From Wocania ichthyoenteri Th78 (GTDB taxonomy: Bacteria > Bacteroidota > Bacteroidia > Flavobacteriales > Flavobacteriaceae): a stretch of DNA of 64,000 nt. The DNA lies in NCBI RefSeq assembly GCF_000789235.1, contig NZ_KN525716.1:372001-436000 (forward strand), in the 5' to 3' direction. Positions 45,263-52,673 of the stretch are shown here, in pieces. Position 1 is the stretch's first letter. Every line of letters starts with the position of its first letter. The notes beneath the pieces are model-generated. The model saw nothing but the letters and a program-made list of their open reading frames with translations, searched no databases and was not told the origin of the DNA. The position numbers and the translations under genes are program-made.

Positions 45263-45292
45263 TTGCGTGGTTGGATAATCCGTATAAATTTG
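45263..45292 (+). promoter_or_regulatory. Promoter of the HU gene
   Basis: −33 TTG at 45263-45265, a 19-base spacer and −7 TAAATTTG at 45285-45292, a full consensus match 55 bases upstream of the ATG. Confidence 0.7.
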
Positions 45293-45346
45293 TAAAGGAT
45301 TTAACAAAAATGTTTAACCAATTTATTAATAATTAAATTTTATATT

Positions 45347-45619
45347 ATGAACAAAACAGATTTAATCGACGCAATGGCAGAACACGCAGGAATTACTAAA
45401 GCAGCTGCAAAAAAAGCTTTAGAATGCGCAATTATTGAAATTGAAGGAGCTTTACAAAAAGGTAACAGAGTTTCTTTAGTAGGATTCGGATCTTGGTCAG
45501 TTTCTAAAAGAGCTGCAAGAGAAGGAAGAAATCCTCAAACAGGAGCAACTATCAAAATCAAAGCTAAAAACGTAGTAAAGTTTAAAGCTGGATCAGATTT
45601 ATCAAGTGCAGTAAACTAA
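45347..45619 (+). CDS. HU-family DNA-binding protein
   Basis: A 90-aa nucleoid protein that bends and compacts DNA as a dimer. The N-terminal helices are MNKTDLIDAMAEHAGITKAAAKKAL, and the beta-arm has the conserved GRNPQTGATIKIKAKNVVKFKAG, with the intercalating proline. It stands alone with a strong promoter and terminator, as expected for an abundant protein. Confidence 0.97.
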   Translation: MNKTDLIDAMAEHAGITKAAAKKALECAIIEIEGALQKGNRVSLVGFGSWSVSKRAAREGRNPQTGATIKIKAKNVVKFKAGSDLSSAVN

Positions 45620-45642
45620 TATTTACTCCTATTATATTCTTT

Positions 45643-45672
45643 AAATGCCTTCATAAATGAAGGCATTTTTTG
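45643..45672 (+). terminator. Rho-independent terminator after the HU gene
   Basis: The stem AAATGCCTTCAT (45643-45654) pairs with ATGAAGGCATTT (45657-45668), leading into a T run, 24 bases after the HU stop. Confidence 0.9.
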
Positions 45673-45741
45673 TTGATTATACCCAAACAGTTGCATTTTT
45701 AATAAATAAATATTAGATTTAGTTACTAATTCCTCAAAAAA

Positions 45742-46302
45742 ATGATTTCAACTAAACCGAAAAAAGGTAACTTGTTAATCGCAGAACCTGCCATAATAGG
45801 AGATGTTTCTTTTAACCGTTCTATAGTTTTATTGGCAGATCATTCGCATGAAGGTTCGATAGGTTTTATACTAAATAAACCTCTAGAATATACCATTAGT
45901 GATTTAGTACCCGAAGTTGAGGCAGAATTTAAAGTTTACAATGGTGGTCCTGTTGAGCAAGATAACCTGTATTTTATTCATAAAGTACCAGATTTAATAC
46001 CTGAAAGCATTGAAATTTCTTTAGGTATTTATTGGGGAGGCGATTTTAGTAAAGTAACAGAACTTATAGCAAATGGCTCAATAAAAGAAAGCGATATTCG
46101 TTTTTTCCTTGGATATTCTGGTTGGGAAATAGATCAATTAGATGAAGAGTTAAAAGCAAACTCGTGGGTTGTTACTAATAATATTTACAAAGAGTATATT
46201 ATTGAAAAAAATTACAAATCGTTTTGGAAAGAAAAAATGCTAGAGTTTGGTGGCGAATATAGCATTTGGTCTAACGCACCAGAAAATCCAAATTACAACT
46301 AG
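45742..46302 (+). CDS. YqgE/AlgH family protein
   Basis: A 186-aa protein with the family signature KKGNLLIAEPAIIGDVSFNRSIVLLADH and, further on, GFILNKPL and YNGGPVEQDNLYFIH. In other bacteria AlgH proteins are linked to alginate and other regulation, but the molecular role is unclear. It is convergent with the aminotransferase gene: both stop codons share the tetramer CTAG at 46299-46302. Confidence 0.92.
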   Translation: MISTKPKKGNLLIAEPAIIGDVSFNRSIVLLADHSHEGSIGFILNKPLEYTISDLVPEVEAEFKVYNGGPVEQDNLYFIHKVPDLIPESIEISLGIYWGGDFSKVTELIANGSIKESDIRFFLGYSGWEIDQLDEELKANSWVVTNNIYKEYIIEKNYKSFWKEKMLEFGGEYSIWSNAPENPNYN

Positions 46303-47141
46303 CTTAACCTTATTTTTACATTTAGCTTTTGCAATAATATTTTTGATACTTCTTTACTAAAAGTCTTTTTTCGATATTTTATTACTGGTTGAATACCCAC
46401 AATAACATTTGTTATAAAAATTTCATCTGCTTTTTGAAGCTCAAATGGTGATACAGATGCCTCAACCAATTCATATTCAGGAATCATATTTATAATATCA
46501 ATAAGTTGCTTTCTCATGATGCCCTTTAAACAACCATCAATAATTGGTGGTGTTTTTATTACATTTCCTTTTACAACAAAAACATTTCCGTTTAATGCTT
46601 CAATAACATGTTTATTCGTGTTTAAAAGCAAACAATTATGCAAACTGTTCTCTTTGGCATAAATACTTCCAACAACATTAATGGCTTTGTTATTTGTTTT
46701 TAAAGTAGATAATAATGTAGGTGAAACATAATAATCTTTAAACAAATCGACTTCGTAAAAGTCTTCTTTAAGCAAATAAAAGTCTTCTTGAATAGATTGA
46801 GTAATTATAATAAAATCAACTGTATTAGTATCTGGTAAATACAAGCCCCCTTCGTTTCTTTGCACCATCAATTTAACACGAGCTGATGCTTGTTGTAATT
46901 TATTTGCCTCTAATGTTTTTTGAATTTGTTCTTCAAGGAATTCCATGGTAAAATTCATTGGGATTTCCATGCGCATAATACGCATTGATGCCATTAACCT
47001 AAAATAATGGTCTTCCCAAAAAAGTAATTTTCCGTAAGATGTTTTAATGGTTTCAAAAAGGGCGTCGCCATAATTAAAACCTCTACTATATATAGATAAT
47101 TTAGAATCTGATTCTAAAATTTTTTCGTTAAAATTTATCAT
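46299..47141 (-). CDS. Class IV aminotransferase (PLP-dependent)
   Basis: A 280-aa PLP enzyme of fold type IV. Features are the N-terminal NFNEKILESDSKLSIYSRGFNYGDALFETIK, an internal Lys in the STLKTNNKAINVVGSIYAKE segment, and the C-terminal EIFITNVIVGIQPV. The class includes branched-chain aminotransferases and 4-amino-4-deoxychorismate lyase (PabC). The length and the DALFET motif point more to the PabC side, but I leave it open. I use the ATG at 47141. An ATG 18 bases upstream lies within a hairpin. Confidence 0.88.
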   Translation of the reverse strand: MINFNEKILESDSKLSIYSRGFNYGDALFETIKTSYGKLLFWEDHYFRLMASMRIMRMEIPMNFTMEFLEEQIQKTLEANKLQQASARVKLMVQRNEGGLYLPDTNTVDFIIITQSIQEDFYLLKEDFYEVDLFKDYYVSPTLLSTLKTNNKAINVVGSIYAKENSLHNCLLLNTNKHVIEALNGNVFVVKGNVIKTPPIIDGCLKGIMRKQLIDIINMIPEYELVEASVSPFELQKADEIFITNVIVGIQPVIKYRKKTFSKEVSKILLQKLNVKIRLS

Positions 47142-47175
47142 AAAAAACCCCACTTTCATTTGAATTAAAAGTGGG
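47142..47175 (-). terminator. Terminator or attenuator at the aminotransferase start
   Basis: On the minus strand, CCCACTTT (47175-47168) pairs with AAAGTGGG (47156-47149). A run of six T (47147-47142) follows directly and abuts the aminotransferase ATG at 47141. It can end the upstream START-like transcript or control read-through. Confidence 0.8.
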
Positions 47176-47205
47176 ACAAATATAATTGATTTATGTTTTA
47201 TTTAA

Positions 47206-47595
47206 TTAAGCAGAACCTAATACTTGCTTTAAACTAGAAATTTGATTTTCCCAAAGCATTTTAGACTCGTCAACTTCGTCGTCTTCAGCAAAATCGGTTA
47301 TCATTAAAGATACGTCTTTAGTGATTTCATCTACTTGAATTCTAATTTCAAAATACGAAGTCGTATCATCTTCATCATTAAGCCATCTAAATTTAATGCG
47401 TTCTCCGCTTTTTTTACTTAACAATTTTGCTTGCTCTTCACTGTCATCCCAAATAAAAGTAAATAACTCGCCTCGAGAGTTTACATTATCTGAAAACCAC
47501 TCTGATAAACCTGATGGTGTAGAGATATATTGATACAATAATTGCGGTGATGCGTGTATTGGAAATTCAATTTCAAATTTAATTTTATCGTCCAT
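47206..47595 (-). CDS. START-like domain protein (SRPBCC superfamily)
   Basis: A 129-aa soluble protein with the helix-grip pattern: KFEIEFPIHASPQLLYQYISTPSGLSEWFSDNV, strands with FTFIWDDSEEQAKLL, and a C-terminal helix (WENQISSLKQVLGSA). It resembles START-like proteins of Bacteroidetes. Ligand and role are unknown. The ATG at 47595 gives the usual start; an earlier in-frame start at 47631 adds 12 residues. It is followed by the hairpin terminator at 47142-47175. Confidence 0.85.
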   Translation of the reverse strand: MDDKIKFEIEFPIHASPQLLYQYISTPSGLSEWFSDNVNSRGELFTFIWDDSEEQAKLLSKKSGERIKFRWLNDEDDTTSYFEIRIQVDEITKDVSLMITDFAEDDEVDESKMLWENQISSLKQVLGSA

Positions 47596-47683
47596 AAGTG
47601 CTGTAAAATTTATGATGCTCAATATATACATTAATTGATAAGTTTTACAGTAATTTTTAATAATATTTTACACGATTAAAAGT

Positions 47684-47713
47684 TTGTTGACAACAATATT
47701 GTTTTTATATTTG
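47684..47713 (+). promoter_or_regulatory. Promoter of the tRNA-Met gene
   Basis: −33 TTG (47684-47686), a 19-base spacer and −7 TATATTTG (47706-47713), 14 bases before the tRNA 5' end. Confidence 0.7.
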
Positions 47714-47727
47714 CAGCCTTAAATTAT

Positions 47728-47801
47728 GGCGAGGTAGCTCAGTTGGTTAGAGCGTCGGATTCATAACCCGGAGGTCGGGGGATCGTGCCCCCCTCTCGCT
47801 A
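47728..47801 (+). tRNA. tRNA-Met (CAU)
   Basis: A 74-base cloverleaf folds with acceptor GGCGAGG/TCTCGCT (G-U at both ends), D arm GCTC/GAGC, an anticodon loop TTCATAA giving CAU, and a T stem GGGGG/CCCCC. It looks like the elongator type; the C1-A72 mismatch of initiator tRNA is absent. The T loop is ATCGTGC rather than the usual TTCRANY. The 3' CCA is not encoded. An integrated element follows. Confidence 0.9.
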
Positions 47802-47812
47802 CAAGTAATAAT

Positions 47813-47843
47813 AAGGGTTTCAAGAAAATGAAGCCCTTTTTTT
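47813..47843 (+). terminator. Terminator after tRNA-Met
   Basis: AAGGGTTTC (47813-47821) pairs with GAAGCCCTT (47830-47838) with one G-U pair, followed by seven T. Confidence 0.85.
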
Positions 47844-48350
47844 ATTCCAAAAAATAGCGTGGGTACAACATAGGTACAACATTTTGATTTTTTCTGAAAG
47901 GTTCATATTAAATGATATCAATTGATTGTATTTGAGATTTAAAGTGTATTAATTTGATTGATAACATATTATGATCGTTGATTTTTTGTTACCATATATC
48001 TACATGCTCATACCAAAACCAATTTTCTAAATCAGCGTTTTAAATTCTTTTTTTTCTTGAGCATCTTCTTTTTCTTTTGTTAATAACTCTAAAATTCAAT
48101 AAAATACCAGCTTTGACCTCAATTATGAATGATGCCATTTGTTATGATAATAAACCAAAGATAATTTAGGTCTGTTTGGCTCATAAATTTTGATTATATT
48201 TGTTATAAAATGCTGTTTATCAAGTATTTGTTGATAACTTATTAAGCTTCTCTCCTCTTTCAATAGCCTCATTTTATACTTTTATTACCATACTCCCAGA
48301 AGGGAAAACAAAAGCGCTTTTGTTCATTTTATAAATCTAAAACAATAAAA
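47844..48350 (+). other. Gene-free stretch after the tRNA
   Basis: About 500 bases with no open frame of note. It has a tandem pair GGTACAACAT (47862-47871 and 47873-47882), which could be integrase arm sites, a −7 element TATATTTG at 48195-48202 that may drive the next gene, and a palindrome at 48307-48324. This is where an integrase would be expected; I cannot see remains of one. Confidence 0.6.
48307..48324. promoter_or_regulatory. 18-bp palindrome upstream of the HTH gene
   Basis: AACAAAAGCGCTTTTGTT is a perfect palindrome ending 26 bases before the HTH ATG, suited to a dimeric regulator. Confidence 0.5.
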
Positions 48351-48641
48351 ATGGACACTTTATTAATACTTGAACGATTAGATCGTTTAGAAAAACTACT
48401 GATAGGCAGCAAAGAAGTCTTAACCTTCGACGAAGCCTGTGACTATACTGGTATATCCAGAAGCTATCTTTATAAACTAACAGCTTCCGGAAAGATTCCA
48501 CACTCAAAGCCCAACGGAAAAATGCTCTTTTTCGAAAAGAAGAAACTTGTTGATTGGTTGCTTCAAAATAAGCGTAAATCACATCAAGATATCGAAACCG
48601 AAGCTTTGGCATATACCATGCGCCATAAAAGCCATAGGTAA
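48351..48641 (+). CDS. Excisionase-like helix-turn-helix protein
   Basis: A 96-aa protein with a MerR/Xis-type winged HTH: LTFDEACDYTGISRSYLYKLTASGKIPHSKPNGKMLFF, followed by a basic tail. Such proteins stand beside integrase genes in Bacteroidetes mobile elements, where they direct excision or regulate genes. Here it is the first gene of the element. A perfect palindrome upstream could be its operator. Confidence 0.88.
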   Translation: MDTLLILERLDRLEKLLIGSKEVLTFDEACDYTGISRSYLYKLTASGKIPHSKPNGKMLFFEKKKLVDWLLQNKRKSHQDIETEALAYTMRHKSHR

Positions 48642-48702
48642 CATTTTCATATAACTACAAATAATGACACCTTAATATTATTGGGGTGCTAAAACAATTC
48701 TT

Positions 48703-49908
48703 ATGAAACAGATACCATATATACGCGTGGGCACCTCCTATTATAAACGTGTCAAAGCCCCGACCATAGCAGGCCATTTTAATGAGATCTTGGTGCACTG
48801 GAACATGGAGACCATTAAGCAAGACCATGGTAAAGACCATTTAAGTAAAGTTCTAAAATATGATGGCTTCACCTGTATTCCAAGCCATATAGACTTTAAA
48901 CAGGAATACCTGTGGTTCTATAACATTTATTCTCCTTTGGGAAAATCACCAAAGAAAGGTGATATTAACTTATCACTAAAATTCATAAATCACATCTTTG
49001 GAAAACACTACGAACTAGGTTTGGACTATTTACAATTACTTTATCTAAAACCTATCCAAGTACTACCCATTCTATGTTTGGTCTCCAAAGAGCGTTCAAC
49101 AGGAAAAAGCACCTTTTTAAAATGGCTCAAGGAGATCTTTGATAATAATCTGACATATTTAACTAATGACAGCTTTAGTAGTCAGTTCAATGCAGACTGG
49201 GCAAACAAGCTACTCATCTGTATTGACGAAGCACTGTTCAATAAGGAAGAACTCACGGAGCGCATCAAATATCTGAGTACAACCAATATCAATAAACTGG
49301 AAGCCAAGGGCAAGGACAAACGTGAGGTTGAGTTCTTTGGAAAGTTTATTCTGTGCAGCAATAATGAAGAGAGTTTTATAAAGATAGATTCCAATGAAAC
49401 CAGATTCTGGGTGATTAAAGTACCCGTAATAGAAAATGAAAATACTCATTTTCTGAAGAACTTGATTAAAGAAATCCCTGCATTTATTCATTTTTTAACA
49501 AACAGAAAATTAAGTTCAAAACATTTGACCCGAATGTGGTTTACCCCACAACAAATAAAAACCAAGGCATTATTAAAACTGGTTCAAAATAATCGTAATC
49601 GCGTGGAAAAGGAACTAGCCAGCATTTTATTAAGCGTCATTGAAAAATTTGATTTTGAAGAGGTACATCTATGTCCAATGGATGCCTTATTAGCACTTAA
49701 CAAGACCCGAGTAAAAACAGATTTAACACAACTCAGGCGGTTGCTAAAAAGGGATTGGAAATTAATCAACCAGGACAACTCAAATAGCTACCAGAAATTT
49801 GTGATCTGGACGGACGGCGATATAAACTTATTGGATGCCAAAGGCAGATATTTTACCGTACAAAAATCATTTTTAACTAAAAATTTTGATGATACGATGA
49901 TAGATTGA
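48703..49908 (+). CDS. SF3-type helicase (primase-helicase, DUF5906-like)
   Basis: A 401-aa ATPase. Walker A is SKERSTGKSTFLKW near residue 128, Walker B LLICIDEALF near residue 170, and the sensor strand FILCSNNEESF near residue 210. This is the layout of D5-like helicases used by phages and small mobile elements for replication. The last ~100 residues look like a winged helix. It is followed by an iteron-like region and the primase gene, so it probably helps the element replicate. Confidence 0.85.
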   Translation: MKQIPYIRVGTSYYKRVKAPTIAGHFNEILVHWNMETIKQDHGKDHLSKVLKYDGFTCIPSHIDFKQEYLWFYNIYSPLGKSPKKGDINLSLKFINHIFGKHYELGLDYLQLLYLKPIQVLPILCLVSKERSTGKSTFLKWLKEIFDNNLTYLTNDSFSSQFNADWANKLLICIDEALFNKEELTERIKYLSTTNINKLEAKGKDKREVEFFGKFILCSNNEESFIKIDSNETRFWVIKVPVIENENTHFLKNLIKEIPAFIHFLTNRKLSSKHLTRMWFTPQQIKTKALLKLVQNNRNRVEKELASILLSVIEKFDFEEVHLCPMDALLALNKTRVKTDLTQLRRLLKRDWKLINQDNSNSYQKFVIWTDGDINLLDAKGRYFTVQKSFLTKNFDDTMID

Positions 49909-49939
49909 AGATACTGCTGTATTTACTGGGGCTAAAGCC

Positions 49940-50037
49940 GTCATCATTTATTCATCATTTTGTCATCAAAAAATATAATGATGACAGGATAAGGCTATTA
50001 AAAATCAAGAATGATGAAACGATGAAAAATTGATGAC
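49940..50037. repeat. Iteron-like TCATCA/TGATGA array
   Basis: Three direct copies of TCATCA at 49941, 49952 and 49963 are 11 bases apart. An inverted pair GTCATCATT (49940-49948) / AATGATGAC (49977-49985) spans them, and further GATGA units occur at 50013, 50021 and 50032. It sits between the helicase and primase genes. Confidence 0.55.
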
Positions 50038-50116
50038 TAAGAAAACCTAATGTTTATAGAGGTTTACAGATGAAATCATCAAAATATCAAAAAAACACCC
50101 AAAAACACATTGGCTA

Positions 50117-50995
50117 ATGAAAAGAAAAATAAATTGTGAAACAGCCCGTAATTTTTCAGTGGAAAAAGCACTGGAAAAATTAGGACACTTTCCCAAAAAG
50201 ACAACGGAAAAAGAAGCTTGGTTTCTAAGTCCTTTCAGGTCAGAAACCCAAGCCTCTTTTAAAGTCTCTAAAACCAAGAATCGATGGTATGATCACGGCG
50301 AAGGTATAGGCGGAAATGTGATCGATCTAGTATGCAAGATTTTGAAATGTTCCATAAAAGACACCTTGATGTTTTTAAGTGAATCCATTCCAATTAACAT
50401 AAATGAACAACAGCATCAGTGTGATACAACGGTTATTAACATAATTACAGATGCTAATATTGAAATCATTAAAATTCAAGAAATCATGCACCCTGCTTTA
50501 GTTCAATATTTAAATTCTAGAGGTATATCTAGGGCCATTGCAAATATCTATTGTAAAGAAGTTTGGTACCAGTATAAAGCATCTGAATTTTTCGCCATTG
50601 GATTAAAGAATAATAAAGGGGGTTGGGAATTGCGCAATAAGATTTTTAAAAATAGCAGCAGCCCTAAATCTTATACCTACATCCAAAATAACAACAAGCA
50701 GGTAATCATTTTGGAAGGGATGTTTGATTTGTTATCGCTTGCAACATTAGATGGTAATCTATTAAAAACTTCAGATATCCTCGTTTTAAATTCCATCAGT
50801 TTTAGAAATGATATTGAAATATATATATCTAAATACACCTTTGTTTCTCTGTATTTGGATAATGATATCCCTGGTCAAAAGGCAGCTCAATATTTAATTA
50901 ATAAGTACAAACATGTAATTGACAAGAGTTCAAGCTTTGTGAATTATAAAGATTTAAACGATTTACTGAACCATGAAAAAAGAGCAGCTATTTAA
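50117..50995 (+). CDS. Toprim-domain primase-like protein
   Basis: A 292-aa protein. The N-terminal ~100 residues resemble a CHC2-type primase domain (FPKKTTEKEAWFLSPFRSETQASFKVS, then GGNVIDLVCKIL), but the zinc cysteines are not in the standard pattern. The C-terminal Toprim part has the catalytic Glu in VIILEGMFDLLSL and the Asp pair in LYLDNDIPGQKAA. It likely primes replication of the element. It overlaps mobC by 23 bases. Confidence 0.87.
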   Translation: MKRKINCETARNFSVEKALEKLGHFPKKTTEKEAWFLSPFRSETQASFKVSKTKNRWYDHGEGIGGNVIDLVCKILKCSIKDTLMFLSESIPININEQQHQCDTTVINIITDANIEIIKIQEIMHPALVQYLNSRGISRAIANIYCKEVWYQYKASEFFAIGLKNNKGGWELRNKIFKNSSSPKSYTYIQNNNKQVIILEGMFDLLSLATLDGNLLKTSDILVLNSISFRNDIEIYISKYTFVSLYLDNDIPGQKAAQYLINKYKHVIDKSSSFVNYKDLNDLLNHEKRAAI

Positions 50996-51488
50996 TTTTA
51001 AGTCAAAAGATGAAAAGGAGCAGTATGTAGAGATTCCTACCGATGTACTAATTAATTCAGATAGTGTAGAATTGGATTTTAACGACACTTCATCTAAAAC
51101 GAAAATGCTCTTGGGTAGGAATTCGAGATGTGTGTCTGTGGACACATTCTCGTTTGCTCCCCTTGGTCGCAAAGAAAAAAGAGTGTTTAAGGGGAAGGGT
51201 GACCTCGTTAAGTTTCGATGTTCTGTTTATGAAAAGAAGCTTCTAAAGGTTAAAGCAAAAAGGAGCGGATTAACCTTGAGTGAATATATACGGCGTAGTC
51301 TATTTGAAAAAGAAATTACAGAACGTTTTACAGATGAACATATAGAACTTTATAAAATGCTTATTAAATACCATAACAATTTTAAGTCTATTGGTAACAT
51401 GTACAAAATGCGGAATCCGAAGCTTACTGAAACAGTCTATGACTTAGCAAATGAAATCAAAGCACATCTTAAAAAATTTCAACAATGA
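50973..51488 (+). CDS. MobC-family relaxosome protein
   Basis: A 171-aa accessory mobilization protein. The recognisable part begins around residue 65 (KEKRVFKGKGDLVKFRCSVYEKKLLKVKAKRSGLTLSEYIRR), a ribbon-helix-helix DNA-binding module, then a helical tail. It helps the relaxase at the origin of transfer. The first ~60 residues match nothing I know, so the true start could be internal. It overlaps the relaxase gene by four bases. Confidence 0.82.
   Translation: MKKEQLFNFKSKDEKEQYVEIPTDVLINSDSVELDFNDTSSKTKMLLGRNSRCVSVDTFSFAPLGRKEKRVFKGKGDLVKFRCSVYEKKLLKVKAKRSGLTLSEYIRRSLFEKEITERFTDEHIELYKMLIKYHNNFKSIGNMYKMRNPKLTETVYDLANEIKAHLKKFQQ
51124..51152. other. Inverted repeat inside mobC, possible oriT
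   Basis: CGAGATGTGT is inverted as ACACATTCTCG across a short loop, with one unpaired base. It lies in the poorly conserved 5' part of mobC. Relaxase nick sites usually lie next to such repeats, but no nick motif is identified. Confidence 0.3.
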
Positions 51489-52348
51489 TTGGCAAGGGAA
51501 AAAGTATATCACATACTAGAGCATCGATGGCATATGGATGGAACCAGGAAAAAGATGCAGAAATTGTATTGAAGGAATTTTTGCATGGGGATTCACCAGC
51601 TGAAATCACTCAAGAATTCAAAATGCTCCAAGATCAAAATTACCATTGCTCAAAAAACACCTTGTCATTTGTTATTAGCCCAACAATTGAAGACGGCAAA
51701 CGATTAGAAACAAGGGAGTTACAGGCCATCACAAAACGTTTTATCCATGAGATGAAGCTTGGAGAACGACAAGCCATAGCCTTTGTGCATCAAGACAAAG
51801 ACCATAAGCATATTCATTTATATGTCAATCGGATTGATTTTAATGGCGTAGCCTATAATGACAGCTTTATTGGAAAACGCAGTCAATTAGCAGCAGAAAA
51901 AGTAGCTGAAACCATGGGGCTCACAACCGTAAAGCAAGTACAATTTGAAAAGGAATTTAACCTTAGAGAAATACGAACAGAAATCAAACGCAGGCATGAT
52001 CTAACCATGAAACAATTTAAGCCAAAATCTTTTGATGCCTATTTAAAAGCGATGGAAACTAATGGTGTTAAAGTGATTCCAACGATAAATAACCAAAACA
52101 AGTTACAGGGCTTTCGGTTTGAGTTTGATGGTCATAACCTAAAAGGCAGTGAAGTCCATCGCAATATGTCTCTTGGAAATATTGGAAAACAAATGTTAGG
52201 AAAATACGGAGCAAGCATAATAAAGGACAGCAATGTAAGTGTGAAACTAGCAGATAAAGTTGTTAACCTTACACCTAACCTAGCCTTAAAGATCACCAAG
52301 TTCATTATTAAGAGAGCCATCGATAAAGGAATCGACATCGGATATTAA
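51485..52348 (+). CDS. Relaxase/mobilization nuclease (MobP-like)
   Basis: A 287-aa relaxase that nicks one strand at oriT and leads it into the recipient cell. The HUH metal motif is HKHIHLYVNRIDF near residue 112, with a nearby catalytic Tyr candidate in the N-terminal RASMAYGW. The C-terminus is basic and helical. It is shorter than typical plasmid relaxases, as usual for mobilizable elements. A helper conjugation system must be supplied from elsewhere, because no T4SS or coupling protein genes are here. Confidence 0.9.
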   Translation: MIGKGKSISHTRASMAYGWNQEKDAEIVLKEFLHGDSPAEITQEFKMLQDQNYHCSKNTLSFVISPTIEDGKRLETRELQAITKRFIHEMKLGERQAIAFVHQDKDHKHIHLYVNRIDFNGVAYNDSFIGKRSQLAAEKVAETMGLTTVKQVQFEKEFNLREIRTEIKRRHDLTMKQFKPKSFDAYLKAMETNGVKVIPTINNQNKLQGFRFEFDGHNLKGSEVHRNMSLGNIGKQMLGKYGASIIKDSNVSVKLADKVVNLTPNLALKITKFIIKRAIDKGIDIGY

Positions 52349-52364
52349 ATTAAACATAACAATC

Positions 52365-52673
52365 ATGACAAAACTTGAAGAGTTAACAGCATTACTAGTA
52401 AATGAAATCAACGATTTTAAAAATGGTGTAGATAAACTGGAAAAAATCAATGAGCATTTAGAGAACACCAAAATCAAGATAGATTTAACCAAGTATAAGT
52501 TTATTATTGAAAAACATGAACAAAAAATGGATTCACACATAAAAGCCATTGAACTCTTTGAAAGTCGTTTTGATAATAAGATTAACCAAGCAAAAATTTA
52601 TCCTACTTGGGCGGTTGTGGTTTTTATAGTTTGCGTGTTGCTTGCACTCACGTCTATTTCTGTATTACTTTAA
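52365..52673 (+). CDS. Coiled-coil protein with C-terminal membrane anchor
   Basis: A 102-aa protein, helical and charged over residues 1-75 (EEINDFKNGVDKLEKINEHL-like), ending in one hydrophobic helix (WAVVVFIVCVLLALTSISVLL). Similar small genes follow relaxases in Bacteroidetes elements, but no function is known. It ends 20 bases inside the convergent GH16 gene. Confidence 0.72.
   Translation: MTKLEELTALLVNEINDFKNGVDKLEKINEHLENTKIKIDLTKYKFIIEKHEQKMDSHIKAIELFESRFDNKINQAKIYPTWAVVVFIVCVLLALTSISVLL

Larger units (their letters stand above)
47802..52673 (+). mobile_element. Integrase-less mobilizable element beside tRNA-Met
   Basis: Directly downstream of the tRNA lie an excisionase-like HTH gene, a helicase, a Toprim primase, mobC and a relaxase, the usual set of a Bacteroidetes integrative mobilizable element. 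No integrase or second copy of the tRNA 3' end is seen. Right edge is set by the last gene on the plus strand; the true end may be elsewhere. Confidence 0.65.

Noticed and set aside
45203-45280. 25-codon frame upstream of the HU gene
   Set aside because: It overlaps the mapped promoter and has no protein features.
47884-48300. Possible remains of an integrase gene after the tRNA
   Set aside because: Short frames on both strands show no Arg-His-Arg-Tyr recombinase motifs; one minus-strand piece (ELLTKEKEDAQEKKEFKTLI) is only 20-odd residues and matches nothing known.
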